Below, in pieces: positions 14,276 through 20,914 of a stretch of DNA of 41,220 nucleotides. Below the pieces are notes generated by a model. It had not been told where the DNA came from and made no database searches. It saw nothing but the letters and a program-made list of their open reading frames with translations. The stretch lies in IMG/VR virus record IMGVR_UViG_3300050821_007466, positions 1-41,220 of that record, one strand, 5' to 3'. A program made the translations under genes and the position numbers. Every line of letters starts with the position of its first letter. The stretch's first letter is position 1. The DNA comes from a virus.

Positions 14276-14304
14276 TTGCTATCAAATTAAAATTTTAGTT
14301 TAAT
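14276..14304 (+). promoter_or_regulatory. Late promoter for the scaffold gene
   Basis: TTGCTA (14276-14281), a 17-bp spacer and TTTAAT (14299-14304). The spacer holds the same AATTAAAATTTTA core found in the promoter at 10071. A possible minus-strand -35 (TTGCAT, 14303-14308) faces it, so the two directions may compete. Confidence 0.55.
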
Positions 14305-14349
14305 GCAATTATATCCAACCGCACTCCTGCGTCAAGGGGAAAGGATTAT

Positions 14350-15048
14350 ATGACTGTACAACCTAACATGAGCCCCACAACAGTAAACGTAACGGGCCCA
14401 ACAGAAACTAAACCAACAGATAAAGAGCTTAATTTTCGCATGCTTGAGCAAAAATATGAAAAACAATTAGCTCAAGAAAGGGCAGAGAAAGCTCAAGAGA
14501 GAGCCGAAAGAGAACGCCTAGCCAAAGAATTAGAGTCAAAGACTCGGATGCCATACAAAGATGACGACGACGACGATGCCGAGCCTTATGTTGACCATAA
14601 GAAACTAAAAAGAGAACAAGCCAAGTTCGGACAACAACTCAAGCAAGAAACTCAAAGCGAAATACAAATGGCTGTGCAAACAGCCTTAAAGAATGAACGT
14701 CAACAAAATTGGATCAAATCCAACCCTGATTTCTACGAAGTCATGAAGCACGCCGAGAAGTTCGCACAAACTGACCCAGAATTAGCCGAAACTATTCTTG
14801 AGATGCCAGAAGGATTCGAGCGTCAAAAACTTGTATACAAGAATATAAAAGCTCTAGGATTGCACAAACCAGAGGTCAAGCAACCATCAATCCAAGATAA
14901 AATAGACGCTAATAAGAGAAGTCCCTACTACCAGCCGTCTGGTGTCGCTTCAGCCCCTTATGAAGGAAATAAAGGGGATTACAGCCCATCTGGCCAAAAG
15001 AATGCCTATGAGAAAATGCAGCAGCTTAAAAAGCAGCTTAGAATATGA
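14350..15048 (+). CDS. Scaffold-like protein
   Basis: Scaffolding proteins guide coat assembly and usually lie just before the coat gene, as this one does. Residues about 30-75 are a strong charged coiled coil (KQLAQERAEKAQERAERERLA). An acidic run of five to six Asp follows, then a helical middle and a polar C terminus ending in a short basic helix (MQQLKKQLRI), as seen in coat-binding tails. GGGGAAAGG precedes the ATG. The call is from composition and position. Confidence 0.65.
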   Translation: MTVQPNMSPTTVNVTGPTETKPTDKELNFRMLEQKYEKQLAQERAEKAQERAERERLAKELESKTRMPYKDDDDDDAEPYVDHKKLKREQAKFGQQLKQETQSEIQMAVQTALKNERQQNWIKSNPDFYEVMKHAEKFAQTDPELAETILEMPEGFERQKLVYKNIKALGLHKPEVKQPSIQDKIDANKRSPYYQPSGVASAPYEGNKGDYSPSGQKNAYEKMQQLKKQLRI

Positions 15049-15281
15049 AAACCGAAATGGCAATGTTGCCCAATGGCAATTATGAATCAATCGTTAGCCC
15101 AATTCAGCATGAGTGCATATCGAAAGATATCGTAGGCCGATGTGTAGAATATGCATGGGATAAGCATAAACTATATCTTGAACTCGAATCTGGAGATCCA
15201 TATGAAGATGGATGGAGTTTGAAAATGCAAGTAAATTATTGCCCCTTTTGTGGATACAAAGTTAGCCTGTCTCATTCCTAG
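15045..15281 (+). CDS. Small zinc-ribbon-like protein (78 aa)
   Basis: ATGA overlaps the scaffold stop. The C terminus has CPFCGYK, the second knuckle of a zinc ribbon; an earlier HEC and GRC could give the other ligands. Function unknown. Confidence 0.55.
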   Translation: MKTEMAMLPNGNYESIVSPIQHECISKDIVGRCVEYAWDKHKLYLELESGDPYEDGWSLKMQVNYCPFCGYKVSLSHS

Positions 15282-15290
15282 GATGAGAAC

Positions 15291-15323
15291 GCTATGGGTT
15301 CCGTACCTGTGGCTTTTTATTTT
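15291..15323 (+). terminator. Rho-independent terminator after the scaffold unit
   Basis: GCTATGGG (15291-15298) pairs, with several G-U pairs, to CCTGTGGC (15306-15313) across a 7-nt loop, followed by TTTTTATTTT. Confidence 0.65.
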
Positions 15324-16180
15324 AAATCCTTCCATATATGATTTCCCAATATTCTAGAAATATAATTAAGAGAAACTTCGTACATTTTTGCTAAATCTTC
15401 TTTTAGATAAAGTCCAGATTGATATAACTCTCTTAATGCTATAATTTCATGATTTTTGAACCTAGCATTCCCTTTTCTTTCATACCTAGGATTATTATCT
15501 TTCAATAAACATCCACAAGACTTTTTTTTACATTCGTGACCATTGTTAAATTTCACGATATTTCCGCATTTGCATTTGCAAACTAATTGAAGATGTCTAA
15601 ATCCTGGCTCTACATCTATTACCTTTAATTTACCAAACTTCATTCCTATTTTTTCTCGTGCTTTTTTCATAATTTCGGCGTCCACAACACACCCACAATC
15701 TGCATTTGCACTAGATCTTAGATTTTTAATGTAAATTTTTCCGCAATGACACTTCATTTTCCAATTTAAGCCATTTATCCGTTCTAAAAGTGTGCAGCCA
15801 TCTATAACTTTTCCCGGAAAATGAGAACGATTACAAGCCCTACAACCTTTATTCGTTTTTAAAGAATATCTAGTGGCAAAGATAATGTTGCCACATTTAC
15901 ATCTTGCTTCATAAGTGCGTTTTCGCCCATCTTTTCCATAAGAAAGTATATAGAAATTATTTAAATATGTTCCAACTAGAGTAATACAATCTTGTTTAGC
16001 AATACATGAACGGCATGAAGTTTGTTTAGATAACTTATTTGAAGCTACTACTTTTAACTGTCCGCATTTGCATTTTATTACATATTTAATTGATCCATCA
16101 TCTTCTACACTTATTATTGTCCAATCCCTTATTTTATCTCCTACTTTATATTTGAGTGATTTTCCCAAACTCTCCCTCAA
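15317..16180 (-). CDS. Zinc-ribbon array DNA-binding protein, homing-enzyme-like without nuclease
   Basis: Four successive modules of about 45-55 residues each carry a CxCG knuckle and a closing C-x-x-C or CGC pair: about residues 12-62, 68-117, 123-165 and 178-225. Similar modules occur in phage homing endonucleases and AP2/HNH-associated proteins as DNA readers. The last 50 residues (ITALREL-like HEIIALRELYQSG and VSLNYISRILGN) form the HTH typical of their C terminus. No HNH, GIY-YIG or LAGLIDADG motif is visible. The start is TTG 16180 or TTG 16168, since AGGGAG lies between them. The AT content is higher than its neighbours. Confidence 0.7.
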   Translation of the reverse strand: MRESLGKSLKYKVGDKIRDWTIISVEDDGSIKYVIKCKCGQLKVVASNKLSKQTSCRSCIAKQDCITLVGTYLNNFYILSYGKDGRKRTYEARCKCGNIIFATRYSLKTNKGCRACNRSHFPGKVIDGCTLLERINGLNWKMKCHCGKIYIKNLRSSANADCGCVVDAEIMKKAREKIGMKFGKLKVIDVEPGFRHLQLVCKCKCGNIVKFNNGHECKKKSCGCLLKDNNPRYERKGNARFKNHEIIALRELYQSGLYLKEDLAKMYEVSLNYISRILGNHIWKDLK

Positions 16181-16901
16181 TGCGTGAATGGTTTTTGAAG
16201 TTATAAATGTTAATCAATAGTGCATACCAATCTTCAGCGCCTCGCTGTGGCTTCAAGTCAAACCATCTTAAATCAAGTTTCTTGAAGAAAAGATCCGATT
16301 CAAAACCAGTGGTTTTAAATATCCAACGTAAAGCCCTTGTGAAATTGTGATTGGTAAACATACTGTGAGGTTTAATACGTTTATCTTTCACATACGCCGT
16401 GAAATCAAAATAGAAATTCAAGACTTCAAGTGGTTCTTCACGACCTGGAAATTTAAACTTTCCTGTTTTCAAGAATTCAAGAATATTTGCGCTGACTACA
16501 CCTAAAAGAAGGGTAAGTAGAGCTTTTGGTTTAAGTCCGGTAGCTTTGAGCATATCTTTAAGTTGGATATACTCAGCTTTTTTCTCCTTAACAGCGAAAT
16601 AGTCGATGTAGTTCTCAACCTCAAAAGATTTCTGGTTTACATTGCAGTCAATGAGGTGGTCATCTTCGATTGTGTCGGACTTGATGAAAAAGATCTCTAC
16701 ACCCAGCTGCTTGGCTGCTTCTAATCGATGTTGGCCATCTATGATTTCAAACTTGTTATTCACGATAATAGGATGTAAGTTTAGGTGATTGTTTTTCTCA
16801 ATAGAAGCCTTGAGTTTTTTAAGATGATAACGATCAATAGGGCGATTACCTGTTAAATAGGAAAATCTTTGATAATCTAAAGTTTTTTCAACTTGTTGCA
16901 T
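16146..16901 (-). CDS. ParB/sulfiredoxin-like domain protein
   Basis: Residues about 20-90 match the ParB N-terminal fold: R-P-I-D-R-Y-H-L-K-K-L-K-A-S-I, then HPIIVNNKFEIIDGQHRLEAAK with the conserved DGQHR box at 55-59. Such domains bind CTP in ParB and act as nuclease or modification domains in other phage proteins. The remaining 160 residues are unknown. No ParA is present, so plasmid-type partition is not established. AAAGGAG precedes ATG. Its 3' end overlaps the zinc-ribbon gene by 35 nt. Confidence 0.75.
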   Translation of the reverse strand: MQQVEKTLDYQRFSYLTGNRPIDRYHLKKLKASIEKNNHLNLHPIIVNNKFEIIDGQHRLEAAKQLGVEIFFIKSDTIEDDHLIDCNVNQKSFEVENYIDYFAVKEKKAEYIQLKDMLKATGLKPKALLTLLLGVVSANILEFLKTGKFKFPGREEPLEVLNFYFDFTAYVKDKRIKPHSMFTNHNFTRALRWIFKTTGFESDLFFKKLDLRWFDLKPQRGAEDWYALLINIYNFKNHSRIEGEFGKITQI

Positions 16902-17145
16902 GAGAACTCCTTTGTGTTTACATAAGTAGGATAAAATCTTTGAAGATTTTTGGTCTATTCAAGACATTTTTTGAAAATCTAGACAAATAATTAGAATGTT
17001 TTTAAAGTGAGTTTTCGCCCTCCCTGCGTCATGGGAATTCGCGTACGTAGCTTCGCACCTACAATAAGGATATGATCGAGAACCGACGTAATTAGGCTCG
17101 TCTACCGATCATCATATCGAGATTAACATTCAACTTAAGGTTGAT
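16902..17145 (+). promoter_or_regulatory. Divergent intergenic region and structured coat-gene leader
   Basis: The left part (16902-17000) is AT-rich and should hold the minus promoter for the ParB-like gene and a plus promoter; TTTTGA-N17-TAGAAT near 16970-17000 is a possible pair. The right part is GC-richer and folds. GATATGATCG (about 17069-17078) pairs with a CGATCAT/CATATC block (about 17107-17120, with a 3-nt bulge), and GACG/CGTC pair inside. A stable leader would fit high coat expression through mRNA stability, but this is inference. Confidence 0.4.
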
Positions 17146-17541
17146 ATGTCAATTACGACAACAGGCAATTTAGGGCCAATGATTCTGCAAAGTTTGGCTC
17201 CTGCTATGCTGTATGTGCCTACTCCCACGATGAATTACATTACCGTGTGCGATAAGGTTAGCATGCCAGCAAACGGCGGGACTACCTGTAGATTTATGCG
17301 CCCAAGAGCTTTACAGCCTCCAACTGTTCAGTTAGGTAATAGTGGTATCGATCCTCCGGCTCAAGTGCCTCAGAGGGATATCATAGACGCGCAAATGGCG
17401 TTTTTCGGTACTGGCTGTATTATAAACGAGCAGGTGATACTCCAGGATCAAGAGGGTTATGATGCCCTCTTAGCTGCGGCGTAATAGGTCTTGGCATGGG
17501 TAAGCGAAAGGCTTGCTGTTGCCATGCGCCAAGCCGAGGAT
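17146..17541 (+). CDS. Major capsid protein (N4-gp56 family), exon 1
   Basis: The N4-gp56 coat family has an HK97-like fold. Exon 1 shows its expected start: MILQSLAPAML, MPANGGTTCRFMRPRAL, then a GTGCIINEQVILQDQEGY strand. After LLAAA the frame meets TAA and TAG (17482-17487), then continues in the same frame as SERLAVAMRQAED, which is the family's next helix. Exon 1 ends at GAT (17539-17541), before the group I intron. Removing 24 nt around the stops would give a normal helix (ALLAAAERLAVAMRQAED). How the stops are passed is unknown. Confidence 0.85.
17482..17533 (+). other. Tandem in-frame stops and strong hairpin inside the coat coding sequence
   Basis: TAA TAG at 17482-17487 interrupts the coat frame. 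Right after, CTTGGCATGG (17490-17499) pairs with CCATG and CCAAG (17522-17526, 17529-17533). GTAAGC (17500-17505) pairs with GCTTGC (17511-17516). The left arm lies in what looks like extra sequence of about 24-27 nt, and the right arm in conserved coat codons. A stop followed at once by a hairpin is reminiscent of the T4 gene 60 bypass site. Sequencing or assembly error and a defective allele are the plain alternatives. Confidence 0.6.
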
Positions 17542-17899
17542 AGAGATTATGTCCTCGATAAATCTTCTCTGATAGACTTGGAACTCCTCGCCGCATAAAC
17601 GGACGGACAACAAGGGGCAAGATATGGAAAATGAAAAGTTAGGGCAAGTAGAAAAAATCGGAGATTACTACTATGTGAACTCCAATTTCAATCTTAAAGA
17701 ACCAATAAGATCATATCAGCCTGAACGAAGCAAGCGAGAAGACGTGGAAAAATATGGTGGTCCTTCTCATCAACCAGATGAAGGATGGCCATCAAAAAAT
17801 AGATTTCCATGATGCGGTGCTCTGAACCCTATGGAGACATAGGGAGGCCAGCTGAGAAGATTTGGCCCGCCTAGAAATAGGTCAAAAAGTAACAGATTG
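17542..17899 (+). ncRNA. Group I intron in the major capsid gene
   Basis: The exon end GAGGAT (17536-17541) pairs with the intron's GTCCTC (17551-17556), giving a six-pair P1 with the obligatory U-G at the splice site. The intron's GATTA (17545-17549) pairs with exon 2 TAATC (17901-17905), a P10. The intron ends in G (17899). Joining GAT to CTA restores the coat frame and gives RQAEDLILRDYI as the family requires. Near the 3' end are an S-element-like AAGATTTGGCCC (about 17857-17868), a CCTA-GAAA-TAGG hairpin fitting P9 (17870-17881) and CCCTATG-GAGA-CATAGGG (17828-17845). I could not settle P3, P7 and P8. Confidence 0.8.
17624..17812 (+). CDS. Intron-encoded small ORF (62 aa)
   Basis: The ATG at 17624 has an AAGGGG site 7 nt upstream, and the frame ends at TGA 17810-17812, before the 3' part of the ribozyme core. 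The product is hydrophilic (YYYVNSNFNLKEPIRSYQPE) and shows no LAGLIDADG, GIY-YIG or HNH motif, so it is not a recognisable homing nuclease. It may be a remnant of one, an unrelated small protein, or a chance frame. Confidence 0.5.
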   Translation: MENEKLGQVEKIGDYYYVNSNFNLKEPIRSYQPERSKREDVEKYGGPSHQPDEGWPSKNRFP

Positions 17900-18523
17900 C
17901 TAATCCTCCGCGACTACATTATTTCCGCCGCTTCGGACATTAACGCAGGTGGTGGAGGTAACGGTTTCAACCCAACTAACCTTGGATTGACCGACTTTAG
18001 TTTAGTAGCTACTACACTTGATACAAATAACGCTTATAAATTCATGAGCGGTATTGAGGGTATGGACAGATTCGGGACAGGTCCAGTCCGTTCAGCATAT
18101 TTTATGCTGTCCTCGACTGAGCTACAGTCCGACTTTGATCAATTGGGAGCTTCGGGTGGGATTTCCTTTATCTCACAGTGGAATTATCCAACCAATGCCT
18201 CAGCTTTGCCAAGTGAATATGGCTCTGTAGCCAATATTAGGATTTTGACAAGCTCTGAGGCTCCAGTAGCTAGAAATGCCGTGGCTAATGCTTTAGGCGT
18301 GCTTAACGACCTGTATTACAATACAGTGCTCGGCAAGCAGGCTATCACGCATATTAATCAGGATGGTTATTCCATGAACCTGATTTATCGTGATCCTTAC
18401 TATTCTGGAATGCTCGCGCAAAACGCTACTTTGGCGGTTAAATTCGCCCAAGCTCAAGCGATTACGCAAGATACCGCTATCCGCAACGTCTTAAGCACAC
18501 GCTTAAGCAACCTGGGGGTGTAG
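17900..18523 (+). CDS. Major capsid protein (N4-gp56 family), exon 2
   Basis: After splicing, codons begin at CTA 17900: LILRDYIISAASDINAGGGGNG. This is followed by family-typical segments YKFMSGIEGMDRFGTGPVR (substrate-like loop), FISQWNYPTNASALPSEYGSV, ANIRILTSSEAP and the C-terminal GMLAQNATLAVKFAQAQAITQD. It adds 207 residues, so the whole coat is about 330 residues, normal for the family. There is no ribosome site for independent translation at TTG 17897, which supports splicing. Confidence 0.9.
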   Translation, partial: LILRDYIISAASDINAGGGGNGFNPTNLGLTDFSLVATTLDTNNAYKFMSGIEGMDRFGTGPVRSAYFMLSSTELQSDFDQLGASGGISFISQWNYPTNASALPSEYGSVANIRILTSSEAPVARNAVANALGVLNDLYYNTVLGKQAITHINQDGYSMNLIYRDPYYSGMLAQNATLAVKFAQAQAITQDTAIRNVLSTRLSNLGV

Positions 18524-18524
18524 T

Positions 18525-19700
18525 ATGACTGAATATTCTAGAATGGCTAAAGGTAATTATGTCGTTTCTGGTGGAACTCTTGGGGTATCGGCTCCTAACG
18601 TTAAGGTTATTAACCTTCCGTTTAAGCCTGATTTTGTTGAGTTAATCAACTATACTCAAGCGGCTACTCCTGCTAACCATGGGATTCCATTTGCATGGTG
18701 GGATGCTTCTGTACCTCCTCTTCTAATTTCAGGTGTTAATTATGACACAGTAGTAGATGTAAATACTTCTGGTACTGCAAATAATACTGACATGGTGAAA
18801 GTAGGTGGTGGTATTAGTGTATTTTCTGGAGGATTGTCACAACAATTTGGCCCAGCAATACAAGTTGTTAGCATTGCAAAGTCTACAAGCCCAACTATTA
18901 TCACATTAGCCGCAGGTCACGGCTTATCAGTAGGAGATACTATTGTTTTAAGAGGTCTTTTCCAATCTTCAACGACTGGAATGCCTCAAATCAATGGAAT
19001 TCCCTTTACTATTACAGCTGTCACTGCCACCACTGTTTCAATAAATTGGGATAGCTCTGGAAGCAATTATACAGCTTTGACTGGATCTCCAGTTTCTGCA
19101 TTTTTGTATAAAGTACTATTTCCATTTTTATATTTGCCAGAAGATAACGTGATCTCTGCAATTACATTAGGAAACTCAACAACTATCCAAACTACAATGT
19201 ATCACAACTTTGAGATTGGACAAGAAGTTGCATTTAGAATTCCTAATGCATGGGGTACAGTGCAATTGAATTCACTTCCAAACGTGATTATTCCAGGATC
19301 TCCGGTTTATGGGTATGTCACTTCCATAACCGATAACTGGACGTTTGTTGTGAATATCAATTCATCGGCCTTTACTGCCTATACTGACAATATAGCTGTG
19401 GCAAGTGTCCCTGGGCTTACTTTCCCACAAGTTTTGTCTGTTGGAGATGTGAATTCTGGAGGTAATGTTAGTGGTTTAACATCTACTACATTGTATCCCC
19501 CTCCTCAATTCCCAACTTCCACTAATCGAGTAGGGACTATTAATGGCCCAGCGATTAGAGGTGCATTCGTCAATAACACATCTCAAGGCTTTATCATCGG
19601 CAATGCTGCAAGCAGAGTTGATGCATCGAGCTGGGTAGGTGGTTCGAATGGGGACGTCATGGAGTGGAGAGCCTACTACCATGATCTAAGTATCCCTTAG
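18525..19700 (+). CDS. Virion protein with FCCH-like beta domains
   Basis: It begins 1 nt after the coat stop. Residues about 111-190 (TLAAGHGLSVGDTIVLRGL, then NGIPFTITAVTATTVSINW) have the pattern of the small beta barrel that databases label E1 FCCH-like and that is common in phage tail and head proteins. A second, related unit is at about 207-285 (HNFEIGQEVAFRIP, then YGYVTSITDNWTFVVNINSSAF). The position suggests a head decoration or head-fibre protein. Its second half is paralogous to the next gene. Confidence 0.7.
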   Translation: MTEYSRMAKGNYVVSGGTLGVSAPNVKVINLPFKPDFVELINYTQAATPANHGIPFAWWDASVPPLLISGVNYDTVVDVNTSGTANNTDMVKVGGGISVFSGGLSQQFGPAIQVVSIAKSTSPTIITLAAGHGLSVGDTIVLRGLFQSSTTGMPQINGIPFTITAVTATTVSINWDSSGSNYTALTGSPVSAFLYKVLFPFLYLPEDNVISAITLGNSTTIQTTMYHNFEIGQEVAFRIPNAWGTVQLNSLPNVIIPGSPVYGYVTSITDNWTFVVNINSSAFTAYTDNIAVASVPGLTFPQVLSVGDVNSGGNVSGLTSTTLYPPPQFPTSTNRVGTINGPAIRGAFVNNTSQGFIIGNAASRVDASSWVGGSNGDVMEWRAYYHDLSIP

Positions 19701-19708
19701 ATTAACTA

Positions 19709-19738
19709 GGAGGGGGCGAATTTGTCCCCTCCCTTTTT
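19709..19738 (+). terminator. Strong rho-independent terminator after the coat region
   Basis: GGAGGGG (19709-19715) pairs perfectly with CCCCTCC (19726-19732) and is followed by CTTTTTG. It would partly isolate the highly expressed coat and decoration genes from those downstream. Confidence 0.85.
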
Positions 19739-19746
19739 GAGGTAAT

Positions 19747-20169
19747 ATGACAGTTTTAAGAGGTGTAATATCCTATCCGATTCCGCCTTATTCAAATGTC
19801 CCTATTCAACCCCAGTTTTATCAACCGAGTGTTTTTGTGATATCAGCGGTTACTTTGGGAACTTCAACGACCGTCACAACTGCGGTCAATCACAACTACG
19901 TTGTTGGGCAATTGGTGAGGCTTTTGATACCTGTAGGGTATGGATGTACGCAACTTAATGATAAATCGGGTTATGTGACTTCTATCCCGGCTCCAAATCA
20001 AGTGGTAGTGGCAATCAATTCAACGCAGGCGAATGCATTTATTAGTGCTAGTCTTAAACAGCAACCCCAGATTAAAGCAATAGGGGATGTGAATACAGGC
20101 GCAACTAATGCAAATGGGCGTTCTCAGAATCAAACATTCATTCCTGGAAGTTTTATAGATATCTCGTAG
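19747..20169 (+). CDS. Short paralogue of the preceding FCCH-like virion protein (140 aa)
   Basis: Its pattern VISAVTLGTSTTVTTAVNHNYVVG, then QLVRLLIPVGYGCTQLN, GYVTSIPAPNQVVVAINSTQANAF and IKAIGDVNTG matches the second half of the gene at 18525 position by position. A GAGGTAATATG start follows the terminator. It is likely a duplicated, trimmed copy with the same structural role. Confidence 0.7.
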   Translation: MTVLRGVISYPIPPYSNVPIQPQFYQPSVFVISAVTLGTSTTVTTAVNHNYVVGQLVRLLIPVGYGCTQLNDKSGYVTSIPAPNQVVVAINSTQANAFISASLKQQPQIKAIGDVNTGATNANGRSQNQTFIPGSFIDIS

Positions 20170-20174
20170 ATCTT

Positions 20175-20218
20175 TTGTGTAAATTCAAATTTTAATGTAT
20201 ATATGAATTGAATTTACA
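20175..20218 (+). promoter_or_regulatory. Late promoter overlapped by an 11-bp inverted repeat
   Basis: TTGTGT (20175-20180), a 17-bp spacer and TATATA (20198-20203). The spacer agrees with that of the portal promoter in 14 of 17 positions. Over it lies the dyad TGTAAATTCAA (20178-20188) and TTGAATTTACA (20208-20218), a likely operator. GAGG precedes the ATG at 20231. Confidence 0.5.
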
Positions 20219-20230
20219 AAGAGGTCGCAG

Positions 20231-20818
20231 ATGACTCAGAAACCTACTCCACAAACATCTTCATCAGCTAAAGAGCTAGACAAAGCCGAAAAGCAGTTCG
20301 AGGCGTTCGATAATCAAGTTAAAAACTTGAATATGGATGCTATGAATCGAATTCCTAAACCGGAAGTAGAACCACAAACAAAAATGGCTTCTAGCGAGAT
20401 TGCCAAGTCTAAAGACATCTATCTTAAGCCTGCAAAGTCTATCGGGTCAGGTCAAAAGTTTAATGAAGACTACCGCTCACAATATGAGTTCGATAAAGAA
20501 TACGTACAAATGATCGCTGAAAACAAGGAAATCATAGGCGAGACAATCGAGATGTGGACAAGGCCGTATGGAGGCATGCCCGCAGAGTTTTGGCAAATAC
20601 CCGTGAATAAACCTGTTTGGGCACCTAGGTATGTTGCAGAGCAACTCAAACGTAAGTTTTACCATAGATTGCAAACTCAAGACAGTAGAATGGTTGGATC
20701 AGATGGAATGGGATCTTACCACGGCTGCTTAGTCGTAGATACCACTATTCAAAGACTAGATGCACATCCTGTAAGCACTCGAAAATCAATCTTTATGGGA
20801 GCGACTGCCTTCGGGTGA
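20231..20818 (+). CDS. Hypothetical virion-associated protein (195 aa)
   Basis: The N-terminal 75 residues are charged and helical (ELDKAEKQFEAFDNQVKNL). The C-terminal part is more globular (TIEMWTRPYGGMPAEFWQIPVNKPVWAPRYVAEQLKRK). It lies between coat-related and connector genes. No family is recognised. The stop overlaps the 19-bp palindrome. Confidence 0.65.
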   Translation: MTQKPTPQTSSSAKELDKAEKQFEAFDNQVKNLNMDAMNRIPKPEVEPQTKMASSEIAKSKDIYLKPAKSIGSGQKFNEDYRSQYEFDKEYVQMIAENKEIIGETIEMWTRPYGGMPAEFWQIPVNKPVWAPRYVAEQLKRKFYHRLQTQDSRMVGSDGMGSYHGCLVVDTTIQRLDAHPVSTRKSIFMGATAFG

Positions 20819-20836
20819 TGTAAAGCGGATTTACAA
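20818..20836. repeat. 19-bp palindrome, copy 1
   Basis: ATGTAAAGCGGATTTACA matches the 26294 and 36023 copies except for the last base (A instead of T). The arms ATGTAAA and TTTACA(T) flank GCGGA. It straddles the stop of one gene and precedes the small gene at 20852. Confidence 0.75.
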
Positions 20837-20851
20837 CAACAAAGGAAAAAT

Positions 20852-20914
20852 ATGTCTAAGCATGATGAAAAAAAGAAAGATAAACCTAAAGAGGATGAGC
20901 CTAAAGGTAAGTAA
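20852..20914 (+). CDS. Very short lysine-rich peptide gene (20 aa)
   Basis: AAGGAAAA precedes the ATG at 20852. The peptide MSKHDEKKKDKPKEDEPKGK is almost all charged. Its TAA shares a base with the connector ATG at 20914, which makes coupling likely. It may be a true micro-protein or a leader for the connector. Confidence 0.45.
   Translation: MSKHDEKKKDKPKEDEPKGK

Noticed and set aside
17482-17899. Alternative intron starting at the first stop (GGCGT/GCGCC pairing)
   Set aside because: GGCGT (17478-17482) can pair with GCGCC (17526-17530), but splicing there would delete the conserved ERLAVAMRQAED helix and put exon 2 out of frame.
17542-17899. Intein or group II intron as the cause of the split coat gene
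   Set aside because: Stops in the intervening sequence exclude an intein. No GTGYG start, domain V or reverse transcriptase is seen, while P1 and P10 fit group I.
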